Assembly: GCA_964035545.1 (NCBI GenBank)
Contig: CAXIUT010000128.1
Location: 1-45,792 of the forward strand
DNA: 45,792 nucleotides
Direction of reading: 5' to 3'
Origin: Bugula neritina
Lineage: Eukaryota > Bryozoa > Gymnolaemata > Cheilostomatida > Bugulidae
Part shown: in pieces, positions 12,026-24,561 of the stretch
Layout: each line of letters starts with the position of its first letter
Position numbering within the stretch: position 1 is the stretch's first letter
Made by a program: the position numbers and the translations under genes
The notes under the pieces: generated by a model
The model's input: the letters and a program-made list of their open reading frames with translations, nothing else
What the model was told of the DNA's origin: nothing
Databases searched by the model: none

Positions 12026-13644
12026 TCAGACTCCTAAGGCGACTAGATACTTATTTAGCTGAACAGCCAAGTCGAACTTACTCATTTATGCTTTAACGGA
12101 TATTCCATCTTAAAATTATTTTTTTTAACATCCTACAGCCTGTGCAATACCCCAAACGACCTTAAGCAAAAACGCTGTATCTTATTTGCATCCTTCTCCA
12201 TTGAGGGTAGTAGCCCCTTTTGAACTCAATTAGTACTACTCAAGATAGGTCTTCAAATATTTTCTTAGAGCAGGTTTCGCTGGAAATTTAAAAACCTATC
12301 TACTGATAGATGAGCATTGCATAAGTGAAACTTTAACAGAATTAGTTTTAGCCATAAGTGTATTAGCCTAATTATTAAAAACAACCTGCAACTTCTGAAA
12401 GGCCTTGGCCTAAGGCTAATGCAAAGTCAAAAACTCTTGCTTTTCCTACACATACTATTTAATCTTCTTAAGATTCCTATCAACAAGAATTCCAAGCGTA
12501 TGCACCATAAAATAAACCATCGCATCAGAATACTGAAAAGATTTATCACTATCAAACATACTTTAAAGAATAAGTGTAATATCCAACATTTTACGATGCT
12601 CTCCCTATATCTATTTTATCTTCCTTTTCACTTGTAAAAGTTCATCAAGATTACCTTATTCCTTCGTTAGCGGTGATAGCTATTCACTATGAACCGATGA
12701 TGATCTGTCTGTTATCTTTGACCAATCGAATTTTATCGCTGTTGGCTTTTTGTTTTGAATTGAGCTAACTGATGAGTTCTTCTTCATTAGCTTCATTAAA
12801 TCATATTAGAAATCTTTTTACTTTTTTGTTATAGTGCCATGAGGAGTAATTTCGTATTAGTAAAAATAATCTTACCAACTTATACGACGAAATTGATCTT
12901 TTTATAACATCCTACGAAGCATCATCTCAACTACAGGACTAATATTGAATTTCTACGATGGAATGGGGATACCGCACGATCTCCACTATACACTTCCAAC
13001 ATCTCTTTGATATTACAGTGACCATATGGACAATATCCAAACAACATCTAGAAAAGAACAATCCCGCATGACCAAACATCAGCTTTCGCCCCATATACAT
13101 CTCCATTGAGTATCTATGGTGCCATGTAGAGCGGAGACCCGAGAGACGTTTGCGTGAAATCATCACTACTTCTCAACTGTTTACAAAATCCAAAATCAGC
13201 CAACTTAAGATGTCCTGACTTGAAAAAGATATTATTAGGTTTGACATCGCGATGCAAAATATGCAATCCAACCAAATCTTTAAAACCATTGATTAGTTGC
13301 CTGAATATAGAAAGAGCCTATTTTTATGGAAGTGGGCCTCTTGTTCTCATCATCTATTCGAGAGTGCCTTCCTAGCAGAACTCGTAAACAAGGTAGACAT
13401 AGTTACTACTTTTGATCATTTAGACAAATTTGATGATGTTGATGTTGTTTTCAAGTAGCTTAAGAGTCTATATTTAGTTTTTTGTTAGTTGGGATAATTT
13501 AGGGATTGTTTAGAACATGTCGATAGGTATCATCTTGACTGCCACTTCTATTCTAGTATCCATATGGAATGCCCGATACACCTTTCCGTATTCTCCCTTG
13601 CCAAGGTATTCAGTCAATGTGTAGTTTTATATGATTTTTACCAT
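12026..13644 (-). CDS. ULK/ATG1-like Ser/Thr protein kinase, 532 aa
   Basis: The protein kinase domain is complete: GKGEYGKVYRA (Gly loop), VAVKM (ATP-binding Lys), YLVYEFCEEG hinge, HRDVKPNN catalytic loop, ADFGF, GSPLYMAPEIL with the Glu of APE encoded by TAG, and ADVWSCGIVL. The GSPLYMAPE activation segment resembles ULK/ATG1 kinases, which are expanded in ciliates. A 20-nt intron (12953-12972, GTATCCCCATTCCATCGTAG) precedes the last kinase subdomain; removal gives 533 codons including the stop. The C-terminal 240 residues are mostly helical with no motif I recognise. Start MVKIIENYTLTEYLGKG at 13644; its upstream gap of 253 bp is shared with the divergent MPDU1 gene. Confidence 0.93.
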
Positions 13645-13897
13645 AACTGCCTTTATAATGTAATAACACCCCATAACAATAATTTGAAATACAGAAATAA
13701 TCTGCCTGCTAGTTGCCTTTCCATGATGTTTAAAGATAAATTTGATAAGTATTAGATTCTAGATATTCAATTTATGATCATTTTATCAAAAATAAATCAA
13801 TTCGTGTCAAAATGCAATCTATAATATATACGATAGTTGAATGAATCTTATCAACTCGCTCACCCCTCTCACTGTTATCATCTTCTTGCAACTTATC

Positions 13898-14701
13898 ATG
13901 TAAGTACTCACTCAGGAATAACCCAAAATATTCAATCAACTTTTAAATACTTCATCTTCTCAGAACAATGCTATCATACCTTCTTCACTGTCAATGATTT
14001 TACCAATATTCCTTGCCTTAAAATAGTACATTATTCTTTATATTTTAGACTATATCAAAAATACTAGGATATGGCATAGTAGTAGGAGCAGCAATCGTCA
14101 AATTACCTCAAATAATAAAAATAGTCAAAAACAAATCAACTTTCGGAGTTTCTTTTTAAAGTATCATCCTCGAATAAGTTACCCAAATATCAGCAGTTGC
14201 CTACAACATCTTCAGAATAATCCTTTCAATATCTATGGATAAACCCTCCTTATCACTTTCCAAATGATAGTCATACACTTCCTGTTTATCTGGTTCGATA
14301 AAAACAACAGAAACAAAGCATTAATACTCCTTCCCCCTATTTTGCTATTCTTTGCAGCAGGATATTTCCCTCAACTGGGTTTCTTTCCCAGCTATCTCTT
14401 CGATCATATGATCACCTTCCAAATGGTAGTATGTAGTCATTGTATTATCTAGTTTCTGCAGCAAGATTGGCTCAAATTTTTTAGATCCATAAAATCAAAT
14501 CAACTGGAAGTGTATCTTTGATTACCTATGGATTGGCTGTTTTGGGTAATATAGCCAGAACGATCACTGGTTTGATAGAAGTAAGAGATGATATCAAATT
14601 GATTCTATCGTTTGTTTTGGCTTTAGTCATGAATTCTTACATCGTTTGCTGTTTCTTTATTTCAGATAAAAAAAATAAAAATCTAGGAAAAATAAAATTG
14701 A
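13898..14701 (+). CDS. MPDU1-like PQ-loop membrane protein (dolichol-phosphate-mannose utilisation)
   Basis: MPDU1 is an ER membrane protein needed for use of dolichol-linked mannose and glucose donors. Hallmarks here are SEQCYHTFF, NIPCLKITISKILGYGIVVG with PQ-loop 1 (VKLPQIIK), the second PQ-like repeat (AARLAQIFE) and several membrane helices. Introns: 14026-14048 (23 nt), 14433-14452 (20 nt) and 14644-14665 (22 nt); the last leads to TGA 14699-14701. Two one-base gaps are needed, near 13946 (TTTTAAATAC) and near 14212 (TTCAGAATAA), both inside well-conserved stretches. Corrected length is 246 aa, essentially the human length. ATG 13898 gives MEVLTQEEPK..., the expected distance from the conserved Cys. 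Confidence 0.88.
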
Positions 14702-14790
14702 TTGATACTCGTCATCTTTTGAAATCTTATCATTTTTAATACAAAATAAGATATTACATAAGTAGATTGAAATAGAACAAGTTAAAGATA

Positions 14791-15715
14791 TCATTTCCAT
14801 TGCATAACTCTCATCACATACTCGAAAGATAAGAACGCCACTCCATTGACAGGGAAAGATCTCAACATTGTTATTCCTAATCCTTTGAAAAATGCTTTAT
14901 ACCCCTACTTCCGATATTGATCTCTAGCGCATTCCAAAGAACTTCTATACCCCACCTTTGATAAATCTTGAGATTGCATAACTGTCTTTATATAATCTAT
15001 AGGATAGGTAAAAAGCCAAGAATTAGATCCTGCTATTCCTCCAGCTAAAAACGCTGCTGTTATTGGTGCCTGGGCCGAAGTCTATCCTTTTGAGAATAAT
15101 CTCATAGTATATTAGTAAGAATAAAAGTAAATGGCGTTAGCTAAAACTTCTCTTAGGAAAGTTGAATTAAATCCAAGGTAGAGTCCTTTCATTCCGTATC
15201 TTCTTTGGATATCTTTTCCTGCATCAATTGATCCTGCATATTTACTTTTTCCTACTTCTTTTTGAAGTAAAATACGAATGTGGTCAGCAGGAGTCTTAAT
15301 TAAATTAGAAAGTACCAGAACGAGAGAACTAACCATACCAGTCATTATTCCACTGAGGAGAACATGTTTCATAGGCATGACTCCATTATTTTTGTTTTGG
15401 CCTTTGTCAATGTAGGTGATCAAATCTTTGAAAAGTTAATTTGTTCCAAAAGCAAGAGATCCTTGCAATCCATAGCCAATTAAAGGGTAGACAGTTCCTG
15501 AGTGTATGAATGAGTACCTTTGTAGAAGGCTAGAGGTCCTTCTTCCCTAAGAATTCTGGAGAAACAATCTCTAATCCCAAATATTAAGGATTAAAGAGAG
15601 GTTGGTTGACAAGTCTGACTTTGATGATCTAGAAAGGTTGCATGACAAAGACCTGAGTCCATCCAGCAACAGCTCCACAAACAAATCCTCTAAACAGATC
15701 AATAGCATCAGTCAT
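14791..15715 (-). CDS. Mitochondrial carrier (SLC25) family transporter, about 301 aa
   Basis: Three carrier repeats with the Px[DE]xx[KR] signature are present: QPFEIIKVRL, KTPADHIRILLQ and TYPIDYIKTVMQ, so an inner mitochondrial membrane exchanger is likely; the substrate cannot be told, though carnitine/ornithine-type carriers look closest. A 20-nt intron at 15498-15517 (GTACTCATTCATACACTCAG) joins AFYKG to TVYPLIGYG. One base is missing near 15576-15578 (CCC on the plus strand), where the conserved YLGIRDCFSRILREEG would otherwise be interrupted. TGA at 14791-14793, tail-to-tail with MPDU1. Divergent from DIM1 across 286 bp. Confidence 0.92.
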
Positions 15716-16001
15716 GACAAAATAATATAAGTACAACAATCAACCTAAATAAATACTCTTACAATTTTGTACAAATCATCTTCAATTAACAACTCATAAC
15801 TTCATAAATTGTTTTTCAAAGTATTTGGGCTGTAAACTATTATCTTTTCAGTTTTGTCAAAAATCCATTATATTCTTCTTTATACTTATTTGGCATAATT
15901 AACAAAATAATAAGCTATAGCCGAATAAACTTAGTATGGTATGATTTTAAGATGATAGTGGTAATAGATGTCAATATTAGTTATAATCGATATCAACAAC
16001 A

Positions 16002-16986
<985 letters not shown>

Positions 16987-17057
16987 TCTATCCCGTCCTA
17001 TTATCTATCATTTATCAATATCTATTTGAACTAATCATAATATCATCTAAAATATAT

Positions 17058-17740
17058 TCAAAATGTAGAAATCAAAGAGAACTGACATAGTTGTAATCCA
17101 GACATATCTGATGAGTAGTTTTTTTGCGCATTCTTCTTAAAATCCGATGGCAACTGTTGATTTTTCTAACTACCTAACTCCCTATCTTTCCAATTAGACT
17201 TCATCAATTTAACTGGCCGATTGCCCACATACTTACCATTCAACTCCTTAAGCGCCTTCAAAAAATCCTGAGCACCCCCCAAAGAAACAAACCCATACCC
17301 CTTAGTCTTCCAGTTCTTCTATCTCGAATAACCCGACCCATCTGAAACGAAGAATACCTTCTAAAAACATTAGATAAAATCTAATCATTTACCTAATTCC
17401 CCAAATTCCCACAAAAGATTCTATACCCATTCTAAGGCCAATCTTCCATAGTTTTGTCTTCCCACACCTCACCCGCAGCCTTTCTCATCCCTCTATGTTC
17501 TTTCACCTCCTCTTTCTTTATCTTCTTATTCTTCTTGATCTTCTACTCCTGCTATTCTTATTCTTACTATATCTTTGATTATGGTTTCGGTTATGATACT
17601 TTCTTTGGTTATTTTTTGTTGATTATGAAGGTATTAGGCTTGATGTTTTTGTTGAGAAGCATGTTATCTAATTTTTGGTTAAGCTGCTTTATTTTTTATT
17701 ATTTAGTCAACTCGACGACCTGTTCTATTGGATGATCCAT
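17058..17740 (-). CDS. RBM42-like RNA-binding protein (single RRM), about 227 aa
   Basis: C-terminal RRM: RNP2 is RIFCGNLG (followed by NEVND), RNP1 lies in KTKGYGFVSL, and the domain continues GKYVGNRPVKLMKSNWKDR, a close match to RBM42. The preceding AAGEVWEDKT motif is also family-like. The N-terminus is Lys/Glu-rich with a run of six or more Glu residues written mostly as TAA/TAG. Start MDHPIEQVVELTKEE at 17740. One base is missing near 17304-17312 inside the invariant RTG|KTKGYGF stretch. Ends 72 bp from the convergent DIM1 stop. Likely splicing or mRNP role by family. Confidence 0.9.
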
Positions 17741-17947
17741 CTCTATAAACTAATATTATTAATAAACTATATTTTTATAAATATATATAAAACTAAACTA
17801 CATAACTACTTCCACTTAATCTTACCCTCATTCGAACAAATAAAGACCATAAATACTTATTTTAATCATTACTCATAGGTAGTTATCAAATATATGCTAT
17901 AAAATAATTAAGATAATAATTTATTAACTATAATTATAAATATACTA
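17741..17947. promoter_or_regulatory. Shared divergent intergenic region
   Basis: 207 bp of AT-rich DNA separate the start codons of the RBM42-like gene (minus) and the coiled-coil gene (plus). It must contain both upstream regions. No specific element can be named; the assignment rests on gene orientation alone. Confidence 0.4.
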
Positions 17948-18796
17948 ATGACCACATCCCGTTCTTCCACTCCCAGTCATCTCCCTCTAAAATACACCTA
18001 CAAAACAGCCGACACCCCCTCCAAATCATATCACAACCTCTCAACAAGAAAAGAACAACCTTTAGTAAAAAAATAATCAAGAATAAAAAAAAGAGAACCC
18101 AAACAATACCCCACCCATCTAACCAAAACAAACAAAAATCCACTAACCTAATACACCAATTAAAACATCGATAAATGTCTAGATTTAGCATAATATCATA
18201 AGAAAGAATCCCTGGCTCTGAAAAAAGAAATTAAGGGTTAGAAAAGGTAGTTAAAGAACAAAGATGCTAGCTAGATCTGTTGAAAATGGAAATCTAGGAA
18301 TTGAGAGCTAATATACAAATGAATATGATTCAAAATAATAATAATAGATAGCAAGAATATCTTAGGAAGTAGTATGAGGATGATAACTGCCAAATATCAA
18401 GAAGAAAATAATATCTAAAACTATACTAATTCTATAAACACAGATGATATAGATATAAATAGTCAACCGCTATGGTGCCAAAAATGCAAAGACAAAGATA
18501 CATACTAAGAGCAAATAAGAAACAAATACAATAGTGAACTCAGACATCTTGAATAAGAAATAAAAATACTAAAAGATAAAGAATTAATGGTTGACGTCTT
18601 AAACCAACAAGTCCAAAATAAAAATTAATGTATCGATTATCTAAGAAGTTAACTTTAGACTGTCTAGAGCAATTCTTCAAGATTGTTGGATGTTATACAA
18701 ACGCTTGAAGGGAGAATGCAGGAATTGGAAACTAGTAGTTCGATTGGGAAATACAGAAAGTCGGCTTTTCATAGTTTCAGTGGATCTAAATACTGA
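17948..18796 (+). CDS. Coiled-coil protein with CxxC pair
   Basis: Begins MTTSRSSTPSHLPLKYTY, a Ser/Thr/Pro-rich basic head, then coiled coil (LLKMEIEELRANIQMN and LRHLEEEIKILKDKELMVDV) and a short C-terminus ending KYRKSAFHSFSGSKY. A WCQKCKDKDTY motif with two cysteines lies in the middle. A 20-nt intron at 18237-18256 (GTTAGAAAAGGTAGTTAAAG) joins the first two parts. Around 18385-18415 the frame moves by +1, opposite to the other breaks in this window, and I found no intron of suitable length. No family recognised. TGA 18794-18796. Confidence 0.6.
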
Positions 18797-18866
18797 TCAA
18801 ATCATAATAATAACATTTTAAATATCTATGTTAATAATAATAATAAATTATATTTTGTTTTAGAAA

Positions 18867-19547
18867 TCACAGATACTTGCTAAAAGTTTTACTTCTCAAA
18901 AACACATTCAAATGTGCCTTATCATTCTTAGACATATTATCTTTCTTTTTGATATTTTACAAATCCACCTTCAGAGGAATCTTTACCACCTGCTCATTAA
19001 ACTATCGATTTTTGTATTACTGATGAGCTTTAAAGACCATTTTATCTCGAATTTTCATCATCATCTAAAAATGTTCATCAGATTAACTATGATCCAAAAC
19101 GTAATCTACCAACAATAACACCCCATCATATCTCTTCAAATTCTACAAAACAGGGATCAATTTAGCAGCATATCCAACCGATATCGTCTCACTAGATATA
19201 TATCTTCTAACCAATCGCTAAAACTAGTAATAACTATCATTATACAAATACAATTCCAGCAACTACTCAACCAATATATCCTCATCATCGAATTACTTCA
19301 ACAAATCGCGAACCATTTTCAAATAATATATAATTTCACTCCACTCATAACCCTCACTACTCTATCTCTATTTGATATAATTCAAACACACCTAGAGCAC
19401 CTGCTAATTCGTATCCAAGTGTTCAATTGAGGCCTTGAATTGAGAATACGGGGAGGGTTTCTTTAGGCCAGGTCGAATTGCACTTTGCGGTTTGAACTTA
19501 TCTACCCAGATTACTACTTTTGGATAGATGTTATCAGCTTTAGGCAT
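18867..19547 (-). CDS. Hypothetical helical protein, 226 aa
   Basis: A single unbroken frame from ATG 19547 to TGA 18867-18869 under the Glu code. The sequence is helical and acidic in the centre (EIIYYLKMVRDLLKEFDDED) with repeated YLYNDSYYEFERLVRRY-type segments, suggesting an alpha-solenoid such as TPR or HAT repeats; this is inference from residue pattern. Ends in a basic tail (NVFLRSKTFSKYL). The upstream P-loop gene on the same strand ends only about 36 bp away. Function unknown. Confidence 0.65.
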
Positions 19548-19583
19548 TTGTCTGTCTATTCATCGATTTTTAGTGAAAATTGT

Positions 19584-20877
19584 TCAAAAAAGGAAGGGTT
19601 GATAGCAATAACAAAACCATAAATAAATTATATTAATCCTTTTAACTAAAGATAACCATTTTTAGATGGCGCTGTCTAAATAAGTGAATCCAAAATAGTT
19701 TACATCCCTTTGATTGTAGTCTAGATACAAGTCTTTTTATTATTTCTGTTATTAATGATAGCTCTGAAACTATTTTTGTCCAATAAACCACGTCCTCGCC
19801 ACCCATTGTTCTCCATCTTTTTGATATCATAGAAATTCATGTCATTTTTTTGACCATATAATTTTTAAAGAGATTTCTCATAACTTTTGTCATTGCTATT
19901 GCCTATTATCATCTATAATAAATTAGCAACTATGTTGATAGTTTTAGTAGTTATTTATAGTAGCTGCATTTGCTATTATTAATTAAATATTTATTTTCTT
20001 GGTAGAGGTAAAGACCAAAATTATCCTATTTATTTTTATGATTTTAGAGGGGTAAATAATGTTCTTAGATTTAATGCTAAATTTTATTGCGGTTCTGCGT
20101 TGGCAAATTACGCCACTTTCTTAGATAACTTCCATGATGATAATATCTATTAACTCCCTAGTGATTCGTATCTTTTATGAGGTCATCAATAACTTCAATA
20201 AATTTTTAAACTGAATTTTACCCCTCTTCTGTTTTAGTCAACAACAAACCCATATGTTTTGACAACTTCTTAATCATTTCTAATGATTTACTAGTGCTAT
20301 CTAGTTATAGACATTTTAGTGTATGCTAGATAAGAGCTGGAATACTCTATAACTATCTCTCATCAACAAGAACAATAATAAAATATCTACTGACTGATTT
20401 CAAAATCTATCTCGTAAATATCCATTTCAAACAATTCGCTGATGACTATTTCATCTAAGAATCCAAAGTAAATGATTCCAAAAGCAACAAATTTTGCTAT
20501 TACTGCTTACTAGATTAAACTACAACATTTTTACCAGACCCATCAATAGCAGTCTTGCATCTCTGAATATAAATATCTTAATATTCTCTTAAAAAATTTT
20601 AATCCTAGGCTAGTGTAGTCTAGTTAGTCCCATCGATTTACACCAGATTGATAGTTTTACCTGCCAAAAGATCAATAGCTATAGATTTACCTGCTTTATG
20701 AGGACCAACTGCAATGATAGCCGATTCCACTTGATGACACTGCAAATAAAATTTGGTAAATTTGGTCAAAGAAGCTATCATATTGCCACTATCTTCTTTC
20801 ATTATTTTGTGAATATTATTATTATACTTAAAACACCAATTATTTTTAGAAATAACTAAAATAACCAATAAAATCAT
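19584..20877 (-). CDS. P-loop NTPase-like protein (AVGPHKAGKS)
   Basis: The Walker A/G1 motif AVGPHKAGKSIAIDLLAG lies near residue 60. TNETT follows about 30 residues later and LLLTKTEEG much later; the last could be a weak G4-type motif, so a large GTPase (GBP/dynamin-like) is possible but unproven. The frame from ATG 20877 shifts by one missing base near 20173 (TTTT on the plus strand; AAAA in the gene), after which a convincing helical region continues (ILSSWKLSKKVAEFANAEP; NLRTLFTPL). The end is approximate: a T6 run at about 19587 immediately precedes a possible TGA at 19584-19586. An N-terminal hydrophobic stretch (MILLVILVI) may be a signal or anchor. Confidence 0.6.
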
Positions 20878-20937
20878 CAATTGTATGAACTATCACTTGA
20901 TATCTTAATAAGCAATAATTAATAATATAATTAGAAC

Positions 20938-23434
20938 ATGTCTAAAAAAGAATTCAATAAATTTCCAAATAGAATAGCATCTCTTAGTACAACTAATACC
21001 ATCTTAGACTATTAATTCGGAAGAAGACTAACCGAAGTATAACCACTCTTATCAAAACTAGCCTAAGATCTAATCACAAGATACTCCCCCAAATAACAAC
21101 CCCATCCTCAATTCTTCAAATAGGATGCACATCTCGCCCTCAACCAACTAACCCTCTACTCCGACTGTACCACTGTCGATAGTTCTAGAATGCGTGCAAT
21201 TGATCAGAAAGTTTTAGTTTGTCGACAACGCAGCTATGTTTATATCATCACTATCATCAGCATCTTTGAAAATTAATTAGTTTTTGGCGAAACAGCTATT
21301 TCTACTGATGAAAACTAATAAAAATTAGAATAGGAATACTAAGATAGGGAATGATCTGTGTTCTGGGTGTTTGAAATTGAGATAAAACTAGAAAATAAGA
21401 ACATTGAGAGAATAATTGTAAGGTACTGGTATTAATTTGAGTTCTAAAAAATAATTAGAGAAATGGTTGCTAGAAATGGATAGAAATATGATGTTGAAGA
21501 ACTTATTTAGTATTAACTAGATAATATGGACACCTTAAATTAATAATAAATAAGAAAAAAAATAGGACTACTAGAATTAGATCACGACAAACGCAAACAG
21601 TAGATGATGGTTTGTCTATAAGAACTACAAAGAGCTAATGAACGAGTAATCAGTTATGGCAAAACAAAAGGTGCAGCAAAAGATAAAGAAGGAGATAAAT
21701 TTAATGTAAAAGATTATGTATTTCAATTGAGTCGTCATTTCTATCACAACATGTCAAATCTCGACCAGAAAATAAAACAACTCAGACAAAATCTCAGTCC
21801 AATCGACAACACATAAGTCCAAACCGAATAATCAGTTATATCTACTCTACAACACTAAGAATAAATGCAGGTATTGTAGCTATAGTTGAAAGCTAGTCAG
21901 AAAAATGTCAATGATCAGAAATTGCTATTAGCTCTTTAAAGAAAGAATACAAAAGAATGTTAGGAGATAAAGATATTTTTATAAGAGAAATTGAAGAAAG
22001 ATCAGCATATTTTATAATAGGAAATCATGGTAAAAAATATAAATTAGAAATAATTGAAAAATACAGTAAATTAACAAAAAAGTCGCATAAAATAATTATA
22101 ATAAATAGTAATGAAATTAAAATTAATAGCAAAAAATAAAATTTAGGTCTAAAAGATGATATGTTAGGCATCTTTGTCAAATTATAAAACAAATCCATGC
22201 AATGCTAAACATAGCAATCATAGTAATAATAATAAAATGACTATGTTGATAATTTGATAAATAAATAAAACAAAGATGATCGATAGAAATATTATAAAGC
22301 TAAAATAGAACATAGAAAAGCTTGGAGAGAATCAGGGTTGTTACATCCCAAAGCTGTCAACTAAAGAATAGATTTCTTTATGAAAAAATAAGATAAAAAT
22401 AATAACAACAATCAATCTCAAAACATAAAAAATCTTATAGATGATATTTATCTATAAAAAAAGTAGAAATTAACTATCAATCCAGTGATCTAATAAACCA
22501 TCAACAACTAGTAACAAACAACAATATCCAAATAGTAAATAACAATCTCAAAACAATAAAACATAAAATAATAAAAAAAATAAAGAATAAACAAACTAAA
22601 AACAAAACAGATATTTCCTGACTAGATAAAAAGCAAAAAAGTAAAAAAATAAATCTAAAATCAATCAAAAAAGAAAATAATACGATCGATTAGGTACATT
22701 AAGAACTACTTTCAATCAATAAAAATACAACAGTATAGATAAAAATATATAATATAGATAATAATCATCTATCAATAAATTTAATAAAGAAAATAATATT
22801 AGATAAAAATAAAGTAATACCTTTCATTAGTATAAACATCTATTCAGTCATAAATAGACTAATAGAATATCAATGGATTAGTTGAAATGTTTCAAAGAAA
22901 ATAATTTATTGTAACCTAAAAAAAAGAAAAAAAAAGAAATTTTAGTCAATAACACACACCAGAATGCTAATACGTCATTCAAGATCCGATAAAATAAAAA
23001 TATATATTCAAATAACTCAACTCAGTCATGCAAGATCTCAATAAAAATAAAGATCTAAATATCACAAAAGATTTCAACATAACAAAAGACTTCAATCCCA
23101 CTAAAGATGTAAATAAAGCAAAAGAATACTAGAGAGGTCCTCACACTGACAAGAAATGGTCAAAGAATACCATAAAGTAGCCCTCAGTCTATAATAAATA
23201 AACTATTCCACATATTTCTATTCACTTATCGCCCAACTACACGCTAGAAACGTCATCGGATACAATGTACTCAAGAAGTATCTGGAATTGATATCTGGAT
23301 ATAATGGATAATAATAAAATATGATAAAAAGCAGTCTTAAAATGATATTATTGGGCCACAGAAAATGTACATAAAAAAAAGGTATTATCTGCAATCATCT
23401 GGAAAAGCTGCTGGCTAAAGTTAGCACTCTGTGA
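20938..23434 (+). CDS. Large coiled-coil protein with in-frame TGA and repeats
   Basis: One frame runs 440 codons from ATG 20938 to TGA 22255-22257, interrupted once by TGA at 21352-21354 (context DRE-TGA-SVFWVFEIEIKL), where Trp would fit. From about 22134 (an A6 run) a -1 frame gives better sequence, including the acidic CETEQSEEEEEN and KAWRESGLLHPKAV. A 17-nt intron at 23137-23153 (GTCCTCACACTGACAAG) then leads to a folded-looking C-terminus (ARNVIGYNVLKKYLELISGY) ending at TGA 23432-23434. Residues before that intron contain tandem KD-N repeats (LNITKDFNITKDFNPTKD). Whether this is one gene or two is not certain. No family recognised; coiled coil predominates. Confidence 0.55.
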
Positions 23435-23547
23435 TTATATTTTTTACTTCTTTTTATAGTCAAAATAAATGTTATTTACTCAGTAGTTAAATAATTAGAC
23501 AATATTAATAATATAAAATATCAATATGCTCTTATTATTTATAATAT

Positions 23548-24058
23548 TCATTTCCAAATAACGCCATAACGATATTTTGTCGACACTTCTAATAACTTTC
23601 TTAACTCCCATCTTAAATAACATTATAAACTCTTTCCAAAACATTCTCCAATCCCTATATAGATTCCTCTAAAGCCCGTTAATACATCATATTTTTAATA
23701 CAATCTTAATAATCTTATTTCAAATCCTATTTCTTCTCCTAATCTTTTTTATTTTATAACTTAACAATTGCTCTGTCTTGAATAACTTATCATTGATTTT
23801 ATTTTTAGGAATTTTAGGTATATTCAACATCGGTGGTTTTTATTTGAAAAAATGTTGCTCGCTTTTTGCATTTGATAGTCTCTTCAAATTAGAAAACGAA
23901 TGTTTGTTGCCTTATTTCTATGCTGATTATAGCTGCTTTCGATAAGAACTAGATAACTATGTACCTCTATTTCTCGGTGTCTGCGAAAACAACTTAGATT
24001 TATCCATTTTATCCATAGAACTCTTATTAAACCAACTTTTCTCCTGAGATGAGCTCAT
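23548..24058 (-). CDS. Hypothetical protein, about 162 aa
   Basis: Starts MSSSQEKSWFNKSSMDKMDK at 24058 with a basic Ser/Lys-rich region. A 22-nt intron at 23739-23760 (GTTATA...GATTAG) joins it to EEIGFEIRLLRLYEKYDVLTG and a final KYRYGVIWK before TGA 23548-23550. The C-terminal half looks folded, the N-terminal half disordered. No family recognised. Convergent with the coiled-coil gene ending at 23434. Confidence 0.62.
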
Positions 24059-24561
24059 TGCCTTCGACCGCTTGTCTTCTTAAACATTTTAAACCAAACA
24101 TTTAAACCATTTAGCCAATTAAAAATTATTTTTTGATGATAAAATAGTAAAAATATTAAGATTCAACTGATATCCATATCTATTAAGTACCTTCTTCATC
24201 AGATTCAAATTATTAGTGCAATCATACTATGATATAGGTGATGGATTGTATTTTAGTTTAGAATGCTATTGGGGATATTTAGTCATAAGTATTTTACAAA
24301 AGAATACTCCGTTTTTTAGTTATTAGAATTTGTATTTTGTATGGGATTAGACCCATGTTACGATCTACTTGCGAGTATAACTCATTCTTATATTAACTTA
24401 TATTTAAATTATTTTAATAATAATCAATAACCAAGTCAAATCATGTCATTTATTGTTTAAGAATATATTTAAGGAATTATCATAGTTTATCATTGAATAT
24501 GAATTGATTTCAAATGATAATAAATACTCATAATAATTACTATATCAAGTTGATAAACTAC
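24059..24561. other. Gene-free interval, 503 bp
   Basis: The longest internal stretch without a supported gene. A weak 75-80 codon open frame starts near 24241, but it has no recognisable composition or homology. An inverted GGGATTAGACCC element occurs near 24340 without a tRNA fold around it. It separates two divergent genes and probably contains their promoters; it would also be a place to look for a replication origin. Confidence 0.4.

Noticed and set aside
14195-14214. 20-nt intron GTTGCCTACAACATCTTCAG in MPDU1
   Set aside because: It encodes VAYNIF, aligned without gap to the human protein; a missing base explains the frame better.
24330-24370. tRNA-like GGGATTAGACCC element
   Set aside because: The T-loop would be six bases and no matching acceptor stem lies upstream.
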